This document shows, in pieces, positions 1-9,255 of a stretch of DNA of 64,000 nucleotides. The notes under the pieces are model-generated. The model did not search any database. It was not told where the DNA came from and saw nothing but the letters and a program-made list of their open reading frames with translations. The first letter of the stretch is position 1. Each line of letters begins with the position of its first letter. The position numbers were made by a program, and so were the translations under genes. Origin of the DNA: Cellulomonas_A sp047229345 (lineage in GTDB: Bacteria; Actinomycetota; Actinomycetes; Actinomycetales; Cellulomonadaceae); the NCBI RefSeq assembly GCF_047229345.1, contig NZ_JBFTER010000017.1, positions 1 to 64,000 of the forward strand, given 5' to 3'.

Positions 1-2
1 CT

Positions 3-1499
3 TCTTGGGCACAGCGACATCCTTCCAGCGGGACCTCGTCCCACAGATGGAGTGTCAACCAGCCCTGCAGCAGTCCCTTGCTGCCGCTCGTGGTCGTGCC
101 CGTCGCGTTGTGGTGGGCGGCTGAAGTGAGTCACGCACCGGGACTGCCGACCTGGGTGCTGCTCGTCTCGGCGTCCCTCGTGGCTGGCTTGTGCCTGGTG
201 CGAGCGACCCTGGCGCTGCGCGGTAGCGAGCATCTGGCTGAGCACGACCCTCTCACCGGCCTGGCCAACCGCCGAGGCATCGACCGCGCGTTCACCAACC
301 CGCTACTAGACGGCGGACGCAGCATGCTGCTGATAGACGTTGACGAGTTCAAGCAGGTCAATGACACCTACGGCCACGACACCGGAGACGCGCTGCTGCT
401 CCAGATACGCGATCGCTTGATCGAACCCCGCCCAGGACTCGAGTTGGTGGCTCGTCTTGGCGGGGACGAGTTCGTCATGCTGGCCGCTACACCGCACGCT
501 CACCGGTTGGCTCAGCAGGTACTGCTGTCCATGCAAGAGCCGGTCACTGTCAACCAGCTGGAACTGCGCGTGAGCGCAAGCATCGGCGTCGCCGACGCCA
601 CCGACGACATGTCGCTTTCCGACCTGATCACGAACGCGGACGTCGCCATGTACGGGGCCAAGACCAGCGGCCGCAACACCGTGGCCGCGTTCCAACCGGG
701 TATGCGCGAGGAAGTGGCTTCCCGGTTCGTTCTCACCAGCCAGGTACGCCAGCTGCTAGGCGCGCGCTCCCCGGACGTGGGCAAGCTGGAGATCCACTAC
801 CAACCGGTCGTGGACTTGATCACCGAGGAACACGTCGCTGCAGAGGCGCTGGTGCGCTGGCGACACCCCGAACACGGCCTCCTCGCCCCCAACGCGTTCC
901 TCAGCTTGGTCTCCACCAGTGGCCTGGACGCGCGCCTTGACCGTGAGGTGCTTCACGCCGTCTTGCGCCAGATCGCGCACTGGCAACGGCAAGGACTGCA
1001 ACCGCGGCCCATCAGCGTGAACCTGACACCCGACAGCTTGGCCGACCCCTTGCTGGCCGAGCAAGTGCTGACAGCTCTCGACGAGACGGGAGTGGCGCCG
1101 GGTGCGCTACGTCTCGAAATCACCGAGCACCAGCGGCTGCCCGACGACAGCCCCGCCGTTGACACCCTGGCTGTTCTGGCCTCTGCCGGTGTCGTCATCT
1201 ACCTCGACGACTACGGGGTGGGATACACCTCCCTCGACTACCTGAGTCGATACCCGGTCAGCACCCTCAAACTCGACCGGTCGCTGGTCACCGGTGCGGG
1301 CACAGGACGGTCCTTGCTCGTGGCTGGTGTGGTGGCGATGGCCGGCACCTTGAACTTGGATCTCCTGGCCGAAGGAGTGGAAACCATTGCCGAACGCGAC
1401 CATCTCATCGAGATGGGCGTGCGGTACGGGCAGGGGTACCTGTTTTCCCGGCCGGTGCCGGCCGACGAGTACATGCAGCTGGTCACTAGCGCGCTGTAG
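3..1499 (+). CDS. GGDEF-EAL cyclic-di-GMP turnover protein, 5' partial
   Basis: The frame is open to the left edge, so the gene probably begins outside the window; the first start codon inside is a TTG at 78. The visible part has two hydrophobic segments, then a GGDEF domain with an intact GGDEF motif (about residue 130 from the TTG), then an EAL domain. The EAL signature EALVRWRHP, the DDYGVGYTSLDYL loop, LKLDRS, EGVE and GQGYLF are all present, so the phosphodiesterase metal and substrate residues look complete. The cyclase half lacks an RxxD inhibitory site five residues before GGDEF. By family knowledge such proteins make or degrade cyclic-di-GMP at the membrane; which activity dominates cannot be read from sequence. 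The missing N-terminus may hold more membrane or sensor segments. Confidence 0.9.
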   Translation, partial: SWAQRHPSSGTSSHRWSVNQPCSSPLLPLVVVPVALWWAAEVSHAPGLPTWVLLVSASLVAGLCLVRATLALRGSEHLAEHDPLTGLANRRGIDRAFTNPLLDGGRSMLLIDVDEFKQVNDTYGHDTGDALLLQIRDRLIEPRPGLELVARLGGDEFVMLAATPHAHRLAQQVLLSMQEPVTVNQLELRVSASIGVADATDDMSLSDLITNADVAMYGAKTSGRNTVAAFQPGMREEVASRFVLTSQVRQLLGARSPDVGKLEIHYQPVVDLITEEHVAAEALVRWRHPEHGLLAPNAFLSLVSTSGLDARLDREVLHAVLRQIAHWQRQGLQPRPISVNLTPDSLADPLLAEQVLTALDETGVAPGALRLEITEHQRLPDDSPAVDTLAVLASAGVVIYLDDYGVGYTSLDYLSRYPVSTLKLDRSLVTGAGTGRSLLVAGVVAMAGTLNLDLLAEGVETIAERDHLIEMGVRYGQGYLFSRPVPADEYMQLVTSAL

Positions 1500-1884
1500 C
1501 CCCCGGCTCTGAACCACCGTTACCACCACGTTCGTGATGACAACGTGCATCGAACATCTCTGCGGTGTGTAGTCAACGACTGCTCATGGACGACCGGCGC
1601 CTGCACCTGCTCGACTGATCGCTCCGGTCGTTGCGCGCTGCGGAGACGCGAGCGACTCGACTTGATCGTGCAGGTGCCATGTCGACATGGATGGTCCGAA
1701 AGACGCTGCGGTTCCAACCGCAGCGGTAGGGGCGCGACTGCAGCGAGGATGCGGAGGAGTTCCGATGCGCACCGCCTTTCCGCCATTAGTGGAAGCGCAA
1801 AGGCGCACGTCGGGAGTGGACATCGCTTGCGACTTGGGACCATCGCCCTGCTACGTGTTGTCGCCGCTGCGGTGAGATCGACTT

Positions 1885-2427
1885 GTGGACGCAGTCGCGC
1901 GAGTGTGGTGGTTTCCGGTCGGTGCGGGCGGGTACGTCTCGCGTCGTACAAGCGCCTGGTGGGAACGGGCGATGGCCGCCCGCGAGGGCAGGGAGCCGCA
2001 GTTACTCGTCCATGCCGTGCTCGAAGTAATGACTGGCAAGGTCGTCAGGACCGTCGATATGAGTCCGATATGGGGCAAGGTCGCCGAGCGGCGCGACGTC
2101 GTCGTGGCAGTCGGCCCCGTTGGATCGCGAAGCCTCAAGTGGTGTCCGCTGTTCCGCTACGAGGTGCGTGTGGTTCACGGCGTCGGCGGTCTGTCGGCAC
2201 CCGTGCACGTCAGCGACCGCTTCCTTCTGCCGGGATGTGTGCTTGACGACCTCGCCGAGGTGCCGGCCTACACCTGGGGGCGTGACGATGCTGGGACAGG
2301 GGAGATGTGGACGTCCAACTCAGTCGTCGCTTGGCTGCTTGAGCGTTCTGGAGTGTCGACCCTCGAGCCACCTGCCGGTCATCGCGCGCCCGGCTGGGAA
2401 GCGGGAGTGCTGATGGCGCGCGGGTAG
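1885..2427 (+). CDS. Conserved actinobacterial hypothetical protein
   Basis: A 180-residue protein starting at GTG. No known domain is recognised, but the pattern is one I associate with a family of uncharacterised Streptomyces and related proteins: an N-terminal WWFPVGAGG segment, a central VAVGPVGSRSLKW..FRYEVR stretch, and a late WGRDDAGTGEMWTSNSVVAWLL block. That tail, with invariant-looking Trp, Asn and Ser residues, resembles an enzyme-like core, but I give no function. There is no signal peptide or membrane segment. It stands alone between two cyclic-di-GMP genes, with about 385 bases of gene-free DNA upstream. A short in-frame GTG further in is possible as start; the first one keeps the conserved WWFPVGAGG segment whole. 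Confidence 0.65.
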   Translation: MDAVARVWWFPVGAGGYVSRRTSAWWERAMAAREGREPQLLVHAVLEVMTGKVVRTVDMSPIWGKVAERRDVVVAVGPVGSRSLKWCPLFRYEVRVVHGVGGLSAPVHVSDRFLLPGCVLDDLAEVPAYTWGRDDAGTGEMWTSNSVVAWLLERSGVSTLEPPAGHRAPGWEAGVLMARG

Positions 2428-2514
2428 CTTGGCCGACCAGTTCTCTCACTGCGACGACTCATACGATCAAAAGTTGGACGTCTTCGCCCACATAGCGCGA
2501 CGGGACGTTGAGTG

Positions 2515-4197
2515 TCACTCGGCCCACTGCAGTGGGGAGCTTTCTGGTCCACTGACGTCCGAGGCCGTGCCTCGTTGGTGGACGATGTCGCCCGTGGTGA
2601 AAATGCGCCGTCGCTTGGCGGCGTACATGCGGGCGTCGGCTGCGGAGAGAACCTCGGACGCGGTGATGTGGGTGCCGGGGCGCAGTACGACCGTGCCGAT
2701 GCTTGCCTTGGCGATCGTGGCAAGTGGTCCGAGGTCGATCTCGTGCGCCAGCGCGTCCTCGAGGCGCTGCACCGTCTCGGTCTGGAGCCGATCTGGATCC
2801 CCGATGAGGACGATGATGAACTCATCGCCGCCGAAGCGCGCGACGAAGTCGTCGCTTCGCACGGCGGCGCGTAGCCGGGATGCGACGTGCGCAAGGAGGC
2901 GGTCGCCCACGTGGTGACCGTACTGGTCGTTTACGTTCTTGAAGCCGTCCAGGTCAAGGAAGCAAACAAGCCCGCCCGGCGCCTGGCCGGTGCGGACCGC
3001 GTCGACGATTTCGGCAACCTGGCGGTCGACGGCCCGACGGTTGGGCAGCCCGGTGAGCTCGTCGTGCGTTGCCTGGTGAACGAGTTCTTGTTCGGCGCGC
3101 GCGTGGAGAAGGGCTAGCTGAGACACCCGGACTAGGACGAGGGGTACGAGCAGCAGCGAGCCGAGGCTCAGGAGCAGGAGGTCGGCACCGCCTCCTGCGA
3201 GTTCACGTAGCCCTGCGATCGCGGGATTCACCGCAAGCGCGATTCCGAGGAAGGTCAGGGCGCCGGGACCGAGCCGACGCGCTGGTCGCGGCGCCGGGGT
3301 TGCCAGCGACCGCGCTGCCGGATGTACTACCGCCGCACCCGTCGCGGCATACGCGATGATCCACGTCAGGCCCACCCAGTGCGCGCTTGCTCCAGTGGCC
3401 GGGTCTACGGCGATGACGTTACCGACGTTGCCGACCAGGGCGCTGCCGCTCGCGAGGAGCAAGTACCCGAGCGTGGCGCGTCCCCGCGGTGCGTCCACCA
3501 CCGCCCGCAAGACGGCACCGAATGTGCCGCTGACCAACAGCACGATCAACAGCGTGTATCCCCGCTCTGCAACATCCGCGTCGCGCTCAGCGAGTGCCGG
3601 GAAGAGGACGAAAGACCACAGAAGGCCAGCGCCGCTGAGCGCCATGATGGACGTGTCGATGACGCGACCACCGTCGACGCGGGCTGTCGGCATGACGACG
3701 AAGATGCTGGCGGCGAGAAGAAGGAGATATCCCAGCGGGACGGTGACCGCGGGGATGATGCCAGTCGCGTGGGTCGCTCCGCCGATGCCTACTTGCACCA
3801 ACCACGCGATGTTGTCGACCGTGAGCAGCATGAGTGCGGCACTCGCACACCACCACGGTTGCGGACGGGGCGGCCTACGAGCGACAAGCGTGAGCACAAC
3901 CGCCGCGCCCGGCACCAAAGTCGATTCGAGGAAGACGACGCTGCGCGCCGCGCCGTCGGTGAGCCCGTAGGCCACGGAGATGCCCGTCGCGGTCACCAAG
4001 AACGCCGAGTGTGCAGCAAGACTGGCGCGCTCGGACCGGTCGTGGCTCACGGGTGATCCATCGGCATGGTGGCCGGTACGGCTCAGTCTCGACCGGGTGA
4101 AAGCGGTGCTTTCGGCCAGCGTTGCCGCGGTCGGCAAGTCCGGGAGCTCGCGCGGCTCATCATCAGTGGTCACCCGATCGGGTCTCCGGCGCCGCAC
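2515..4197 (-). CDS. Membrane-bound diguanylate cyclase (GGDEF)
   Basis: A 560-residue protein with a polar N-terminus of about 60 residues. About eight to nine hydrophobic segments follow (residues 60-360), then a C-terminal GGDEF domain (about 375-535). The motif is FGGDEF and is preceded by RSDD at the canonical spacing, so both the active site and the RxxD product-inhibition site look intact. The GLPNRR, DLDGFKNVND and YGHHVGD blocks are typical. By family knowledge it makes cyclic-di-GMP from GTP; the membrane part is probably a sensor of unknown input. The next gene upstream on the same strand, a GAF-GGDEF protein, starts 1.2 kb away and is separated by about 115 bases, so they may be cotranscribed. 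The true start could be an internal Met before the first membrane segment. Confidence 0.88.
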   Translation of the reverse strand: MRRRRPDRVTTDDEPRELPDLPTAATLAESTAFTRSRLSRTGHHADGSPVSHDRSERASLAAHSAFLVTATGISVAYGLTDGAARSVVFLESTLVPGAAVVLTLVARRPPRPQPWWCASAALMLLTVDNIAWLVQVGIGGATHATGIIPAVTVPLGYLLLLAASIFVVMPTARVDGGRVIDTSIMALSGAGLLWSFVLFPALAERDADVAERGYTLLIVLLVSGTFGAVLRAVVDAPRGRATLGYLLLASGSALVGNVGNVIAVDPATGASAHWVGLTWIIAYAATGAAVVHPAARSLATPAPRPARRLGPGALTFLGIALAVNPAIAGLRELAGGGADLLLLSLGSLLLVPLVLVRVSQLALLHARAEQELVHQATHDELTGLPNRRAVDRQVAEIVDAVRTGQAPGGLVCFLDLDGFKNVNDQYGHHVGDRLLAHVASRLRAAVRSDDFVARFGGDEFIIVLIGDPDRLQTETVQRLEDALAHEIDLGPLATIAKASIGTVVLRPGTHITASEVLSAADARMYAAKRRRIFTTGDIVHQRGTASDVSGPESSPLQWAE

Positions 4198-4312
4198 CGC
4201 TGCCTAGGAACGAGGAGCTCGGTGGACCAGGGTGTCTGCGGGCCTAAGCGGAGCGCTTGCGTTGGACTTCGCCACGCCCGTGGGCGCGGTACTACCTGCA
4301 ACGCTCGACGAG

Positions 4313-5419
4313 TTACCCGTCTGGCCCGTCAAGAGGCGGGGACGGGGTAGTGGCCCGGTCGATGGTGTCGTGAATGACCGTGGTGCTGCCGCCCCGAGCT
4401 TTCGCTTCGTACATCGCGGCGTCGGCAACATGTAGCAGGTCGTCGGCCGACGTGCCGCCTGCCGCTGGGGTGATGGTGATTCCGGCGCTGATGGTGACAG
4501 GCGTCGCCGAGAGCCCCGTGAGGGGAGGGTCAAGGGCAGCGTGCAGCCGTTTTGCGATGGCGTCGACGATCGGGCGGGCTTCCTCAGGGTTGCGAGGGAG
4601 CTGTTCGATGAGCAGTACGAACTCGTCGCCGGCGATGCGTGCGAGGGTGTCGCACGCCCGTACGGTCGCAGCCAGTCGGTGCGCGGTCTCGCTGAGGACG
4701 CCATCGCCGGTGGCGTGGCCATAGGTGTCGTTGATGATCTTGAATCGGTCGACGTCGATGAACGCGACGGCGATCGGGCCGCCCGTGCGGCGAGCCGCGG
4801 CCAAGGCGTGCTCGATGCGGTCGAACAGCAGCCTGCGATTGGGCAGACCGGTGAGCGGGTCGTGCAGAGATCGATGCTCGACCTCGAGGCGGTCGGAGCG
4901 CGCTTGGTCTCGATCGAAAGCCATGACGAGATAGGAGACGGCGACATCCGCGAGCATGCGCCCGGCGCGGATCTCATCGACGGTCCACGGCCCGTGCTCG
5001 TGCCGGTACAAGTCCAACGTTCCCCACACTCGTCCGCGACTGCGCAGCGGGATGGCGATGACGGCGCCTAGCGCCTGCCGCACGGCTGCGGGCGCAAAGC
5101 CGCTCCAGACGCGCTGCATCCCGGCGAGGTCGTCGATCACGACGATCTCGCCGGAGTCGATCGCGTCCCGGCACGGGCCTTCCTGCAAGGATTCCTGTAG
5201 TTCCTCCGCTGCGTTGACGGGTCCCACGGCGTCGACGAATCGCGCACGCGGCCGGTGCCCTTGATCGTCGGGCACGCCCATGACTCCAACGCCATCGACG
5301 GGCACAACCTGGGACGCCACCCGGCACAACTGCCGGAGCATCTCATCAGCATCGAAGTCCGCCGTGGCGAGCGACGCGAGACGCGCTACGGCTTCGACGA
5401 GCATCCGGTCGTCGACCAT
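4313..5419 (-). CDS. GAF-GGDEF diguanylate cyclase
   Basis: A 368-residue soluble protein. An N-terminal GAF domain (about residues 5-165) has the EGPCRDAI segment and an IPLRSRGRVWGTLDLYR strand, and a GGDEF domain follows (about 185-350). The signature reads AGDEF rather than GGDEF, a change seen in some active cyclases, and an RACD inhibitory site sits at the expected distance. The GAF half resembles the GAF halves of the GAF-ANTAR proteins nearby: the same EGPC turn occurs in several. The GAF domain probably binds a small ligand or a partner. The gene is on the same strand as the membrane cyclase downstream and divergent from the GAF-ANTAR genes that begin at 5851. Confidence 0.88.
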   Translation of the reverse strand: MVDDRMLVEAVARLASLATADFDADEMLRQLCRVASQVVPVDGVGVMGVPDDQGHRPRARFVDAVGPVNAAEELQESLQEGPCRDAIDSGEIVVIDDLAGMQRVWSGFAPAAVRQALGAVIAIPLRSRGRVWGTLDLYRHEHGPWTVDEIRAGRMLADVAVSYLVMAFDRDQARSDRLEVEHRSLHDPLTGLPNRRLLFDRIEHALAAARRTGGPIAVAFIDVDRFKIINDTYGHATGDGVLSETAHRLAATVRACDTLARIAGDEFVLLIEQLPRNPEEARPIVDAIAKRLHAALDPPLTGLSATPVTISAGITITPAAGGTSADDLLHVADAAMYEAKARGGSTTVIHDTIDRATTPSPPLDGPDG

Positions 5420-5850
5420 GGCGCCCCCGGGACCTGCACATCACGCACGGTGTCTGGCCCGGAAATGGCTGGCCCGGTCTCGTAAAACGTTACGCCCACC
5501 CGATGCCACGGGCATCCGCGGCGCTTCGGCCCTGACGGACGGTTCAGACCGCTTCGGGTCGTTGCTCGATGGGCGAGATGCGAACGCCCGCTTCAGCGCG
5601 AGGAGCCAGACCAGGCGACAGGTGAGGAGGCGCCGAGCGTGACGGTTGCCGTAGCGCGCCCAAGGATTAGGGATCCACGTCCGCATCGGACCAGCGGGCT
5701 TCATACCGAACTAGGACGTACAGCCTTCGCCCACGCAAGCGGTGCCATGCGAAGATGAGAGCGTCGATGGCATGTCGACGTGGCTGACTGATGCAGCTGC
5801 GCGTCACCGGTGTACGGGTGGCCGACCGCCACCGGGAAGGCCCGGCCGGC

Positions 5851-6528
5851 GTGACCGAGCTCTCGCCGTACCTGCACGAGCTCGTCGTGCAGGCCGCGGC
5901 CCACTTCGGGGATCACACGCAGGCGAGCATCACCTTCGCCCATCACGGTGCGCTTGTGCGTCCGGCGAGCAGCGACGACCGCTCGGCACGCTGCGACCAG
6001 GTCGAGGCCCGCACTGGTGCGGGGCCCTGCATTCAGGCGATGGGCCAGCTGCACGCCGTGCTGGTTCCGCGTGTCCTGGACGCGACCTGGGTTGAGTGGC
6101 GCGCGCAGGCGACGGTCGAGGGATTCGTCTCGGCTCTCGCGATGCCCGCCCGCGTCGCCCCGGGCCTCGACGTGGCGCTGAACCTGTACTCCCGGGTCAC
6201 CGACCCGTGGGACGCCCAGGCCCTCGCCGACGCCGACACCCACGCCCAGGGCATCGCCGACGCGATCCGCGCCCGACTGGACAGCCCGACGCAGCTCATG
6301 GACATCGCCCTGCGCGAGGCACTGAGCACGCGCGCGGTGATCGAGCAGGCCGTCGGGGTTCTCATGCACGCCAACGCCTGCACCCCGGACGAAGCGATGG
6401 CGAGCCTGCTGGAGATGAGCACCGGTACCGACCTCGACGTCGAGCAGGTCGCCCGGTTCGTCCTGCGCACTCTCGACGTCACCACCTACCTGCCTGAGCC
6501 CCCGTCACCGCACCCGTCGAGCGACTGA
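5851..6528 (+). CDS. GAF-ANTAR regulator
   Basis: A 225-residue protein from a GTG start, with GGGAAGG about ten bases upstream. An ATG 60 bases earlier is possible but has no ribosome site, and the GTG lines up with the start of the related GAF-only protein at 20630. The GAF domain covers about residues 5-140 (GAGPCIQAM turn, NLYSRVTDPWD end). The ANTAR helix bundle covers about 155-205 (TRAVIEQAVGVLM). ANTAR domains bind paired hexaloop RNA hairpins and prevent transcription termination, so this is probably an RNA-binding antiterminator with a ligand-binding GAF domain. It is the first of a run of six such genes and has about 145 bases to the next one on the same strand. Confidence 0.88.
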   Translation: MTELSPYLHELVVQAAAHFGDHTQASITFAHHGALVRPASSDDRSARCDQVEARTGAGPCIQAMGQLHAVLVPRVLDATWVEWRAQATVEGFVSALAMPARVAPGLDVALNLYSRVTDPWDAQALADADTHAQGIADAIRARLDSPTQLMDIALREALSTRAVIEQAVGVLMHANACTPDEAMASLLEMSTGTDLDVEQVARFVLRTLDVTTYLPEPPSPHPSSD

Positions 6529-6674
6529 GCCGGCACCGGAAAGCGGGTCGCGCTGCGCTGGGTGTGCCCGAACGGCACGATGGAACAAGGACCCGGTCAA
6601 GCCCATGCCGAGCTCCTGTGTCGGGCGGACCGTCCGCATGGAGCAGCCGCGACCGCGATCGTCGTAGGAGAGTC

Positions 6675-7355
6675 ATGGAGCCCATACCGCAGACGTCCGA
6701 AGTGCTGCGTGAGCTGCGCACCACCGGTGGACCCGACCTCGAGGCGATGCTGCGTGACATGGCCGAGCGCGTCTCGCGCGTCGTGCCGTCGTGCACCGGC
6801 ATGAGCCTGAGCGTCGCCGACGCCGGCCTGACGTTCACCCTCGTGTCCACCTCGGAGCAGACCTCGGCCCTGGACGGTGTGCAGTACGCGACGAGCGGAC
6901 CGTGCGTCCAGACCGCGCTCGAGGGGATCGAGCTCACCGTGCAGGACGTTCTCAATGAGGACCGCTGGCAGCGGTTCGCCGCCGCTGCGGCCGCCGAGAA
7001 CGTCCGCAGCAGCCTGTCCCTTCCGCTGCTCGTCGGCGGCTGGCACGGGTCGATCAACCTCTACGCCGCTGACCCCCGTGCCTTCACCGGTGACCTCGAG
7101 GAGCTGCGCGCGATCGTCGGGCCCGGCATCGACGTCGCCGTGACCAACGCCGACCTGCCATTCCGCACCCGCACCTACGCAACCGACGCGCCTCGGTCTC
7201 TGGGCGACCTGGACCTGATCGAGCAGGCCGTCGGGATGCTCATGGCCCAGGAAGGGCTCGACCCCGACCGGGCGCGCCAACATCTCCAGGACGCTGCCGA
7301 GCGCGCCGGTATCGACCAGCTGACCCTGGCCCGCACGCTCATCAGCGCGCTCTGA
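6675..7355 (+). CDS. GAF-ANTAR regulator
   Basis: A 226-residue protein. The ATG at 6675 follows AGGAG by four bases, which decides the start over a longer frame. The GAF domain (about residues 15-165) carries YATSGPCVQTA and SLSLPLL..SINLYAADPRAF. The C-terminal ANTAR (about 175-225) carries LDLIEQAVGMLMAQEGLDPDRARQ. It is closely related to the proteins at 11360-12052 and 32108-32752, which share the MEP-type or LYAADPRAF features, so these three form one subfamily, different from the one at 5851. By family knowledge it acts in transcription antitermination through RNA binding. It is transcribed towards the frameshifted GAF-ANTAR gene on the other strand; the two stop codons are about 17 bases apart. 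Confidence 0.88.
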   Translation: MEPIPQTSEVLRELRTTGGPDLEAMLRDMAERVSRVVPSCTGMSLSVADAGLTFTLVSTSEQTSALDGVQYATSGPCVQTALEGIELTVQDVLNEDRWQRFAAAAAAENVRSSLSLPLLVGGWHGSINLYAADPRAFTGDLEELRAIVGPGIDVAVTNADLPFRTRTYATDAPRSLGDLDLIEQAVGMLMAQEGLDPDRARQHLQDAAERAGIDQLTLARTLISAL

Positions 7356-7374
7356 CCAGTACGTAAAGTTAGTT

Positions 7375-8105
7375 TTAGTGGCGTGGAGTGAATGGTGCCT
7401 CGGGTGCGGCGCGATGGCCGGTCAGTCGTTCGACGATGTCAGCGGCGATGTCCCGGACGGCGATGTTGCGGTTGCTCGATGCGCTGCGCAGGATCGCCAT
7501 CGCCTCATCGTGACCGCACCGGTTCTGGCCCATGATGACCCCGATGGCCTGGTCGATCGCGGGCCGGGTCGCCAGCGCCGACCACAGGTCGTCGCTGGTA
7601 CGGGTCTGGGCATCCAGGGCCTGGCACAGCTCGCCCACGTGGACGGCCAGGACCAGGTGTTCGGGGCCACGGCGACACGCTGAGGGCCCCAGCGGGCGGG
7701 TCGGTCACCGTACGCGGCTAGCGCGAGGGACCAACCGTTGCCGCTCGCTGTGGCGAGCACGGCTACGGAGCAGAAGCTCGCGTTCATGACGGCGTTCTGC
7801 CACCCCTGCCAGCGGACGTCGGCGGCGACGTCCTCGACGAGCACCGGCTCCAGAGTGGTCAGGGCGTGCAGGCGCGGACCTTCCGCATGAAGGTCCTGGG
7901 CCGCGGCGCAGGCGTCGAGGCGTGGATCCGTGCATGCGGCTGACAGATCGGTGCCGTCGACCCGGACCGTGATCTGCACCTGCGTGCCGCTGCCGATCGC
8001 GTGGGCGGCGGTGCTGGCCAGGGAGGCGAGCAGGTGGTCGTGGCGTGGATCCCACGGTAGACCCGCCGGCGCCTTCTGAGTGGTGCGTGCGGTGATGCGA
8101 GTCAT
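7375..8105 (-). pseudogene. GAF-ANTAR regulator with a one-base frameshift
   Basis: From an ATG at 8105 the frame encodes a GAF domain through LALAAYGDRPARWGPQRVAV, then leaves the family pattern. The rest of the protein, GELCQALDAQTR..., continues in another frame with a normal ANTAR domain (RPAIDQAIGVIMGQNRC). The change falls at the G run at 7663-7666. Adding one G would give ...RVAVAPEHLVLAVHVGELCQAL, a perfect join of the two halves. So this is either a sequencing or assembly error in a homopolymer or a recent inactivating deletion. No other damage is seen, and both halves keep normal codon use. The gene is convergent with the one ending at 7355. A longer start at 8240 is in frame but adds an atypical Arg-rich leader. 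Confidence 0.8.
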
Positions 8106-8226
8106 GCTGGGCCCCCCGACCGAGCCGGCGCCCGACCGCAGCGCGTCCCGGCAAGGACGGCATCGTCGGTGCTGACGTATGTCCAATAATGCACCCAGGA
8201 GCAATCCGGGCAGAAACGGACGGCGG

Positions 8227-8982
8227 TCAGGTGCGTTCACCTTCGCTTCGGGAACCCATCGTGACGATCGGCGCGGTGGGAGCGGCGCCAGTAACGCGAG
8301 TGATCAAGGCCGTAGCGATGTCGCGGACCTTGATGTTGCGGTGCTGGGAGGCGCTACACAGGATGCGGAACGCCTCTTCCGCGGTGCACCGGTTCTCGCT
8401 CATGATCACGCCCATCGCCTGGTCGATCACTGCCCGAGAGGCCAAGCTGGCGCGGAGATCTTCGATCGTGTGCGCTTGGTTGGCTGACCGGAGGGCAAGG
8501 GTCAGCGTCCTGGCAAGTTCCTCGGTGTACATCTCGGCTCGCAGCAGCGCGTTGGCATCCCAGGCGTCGACGTCAGTGGAGTACAGGTTGAGTGCAAACT
8601 CCACACCGCCGGGAACCTTTCGCGACAAGGCGACCGCTGAGCGGAAACCCGCAGCACGAGCGGCTTCGCACCACGCGGGCCAGCGCACCTCAGCGGCGAT
8701 GTCGGACACGAGGACCCGGCGGCTCTCCTCGATCGAGGACAGGCACGGTCCCTCGCCTGCGCCGTACTCCACTTCATCGCACGCCGCGGCGCGCGGGTTG
8801 CTGCTGGCCACGCCGGCGACTACGCCGCGACGCTTCAACGTGACAGCGGCATGCGTGCCACCGGTCACGTGCCGCTCCGCTGCGCGAACGACGCCCTCGG
8901 CGAACTCCGCGATGTCCGCCGTCGAGAGCACCAGCTCGTGAAGATCCAGGACGGTGCGTGCGCGCGCTGATGTCAGGTCCAT
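8227..8982 (-). CDS. GAF-ANTAR regulator
   Basis: A 251-residue protein starting at an ATG preceded by a G-rich ribosome site. The GAF domain (about residues 10-160) has GAGEGPCLSSI and FALNLYSTDVDAWDAN. The ANTAR domain (about 180-235) has SRAVIDQAMGVIMSENRC and SASQHRNIKVRDIA. The C-terminal ANTAR half is very close to that of the frameshifted neighbour and of the gene at 12410-13198. By family knowledge it is an RNA-binding antiterminator whose GAF domain senses an unknown signal. About 60 bases directly upstream resemble the leader of the 12410-13198 gene (listed separately). The frame is open upstream for a long way, but that stretch is not GAF-like and has atypical composition. Confidence 0.88.
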   Translation of the reverse strand: MDLTSARARTVLDLHELVLSTADIAEFAEGVVRAAERHVTGGTHAAVTLKRRGVVAGVASSNPRAAACDEVEYGAGEGPCLSSIEESRRVLVSDIAAEVRWPAWCEAARAAGFRSAVALSRKVPGGVEFALNLYSTDVDAWDANALLRAEMYTEELARTLTLALRSANQAHTIEDLRASLASRAVIDQAMGVIMSENRCTAEEAFRILCSASQHRNIKVRDIATALITRVTGAAPTAPIVTMGSRSEGERT

Positions 8983-9041
8983 CAGGACCACCCCCCCGGC
9001 TGGACACTGCGGACAGCAAGCATCTCCCGCGCACCGACCGG
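8983..9041 (-). promoter_or_regulatory. Leader shared with the 12410-13198 gene
   Basis: Read on the minus strand, this stretch has CCGGTCG, then GTGCGCGGGAGATGCT, then TGTCCAG about 18 bases before the ATG. The leader at 13199-13259 has the same blocks in the same order and at nearly the same distances from its ATG. This is seen directly. Its role is inferred: a promoter, a leader RNA or an ANTAR target hairpin are all possible, and simple ancestry by duplication would also explain it. Confidence 0.45.
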
Positions 9042-9255
9042 ACACAACGATTCGGCGCACCGTGTCCACGAGTCGAACATCAAGCCGTTGAGTGCTGGCG
9101 AGATCGTGCCGATACACGAGAAGGCACTCGCTCGACGGTGGGGCGCCGTGAGGTCTTGCGGCGCAACTCTGGCGTGGCCACAACCTTCGAACACCGCTGT
9201 ATCGACAGATGTGCTTCGGCTCAGTCGATGTAGCAAGAACTAGGAGCAAGTACTC

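Noticed and set aside
2379..3117. Plus-strand frames opposite the 2515-4197 cyclase.
   Set aside because: Their translations are mirror artefacts of the cyclase domain and show no domain.
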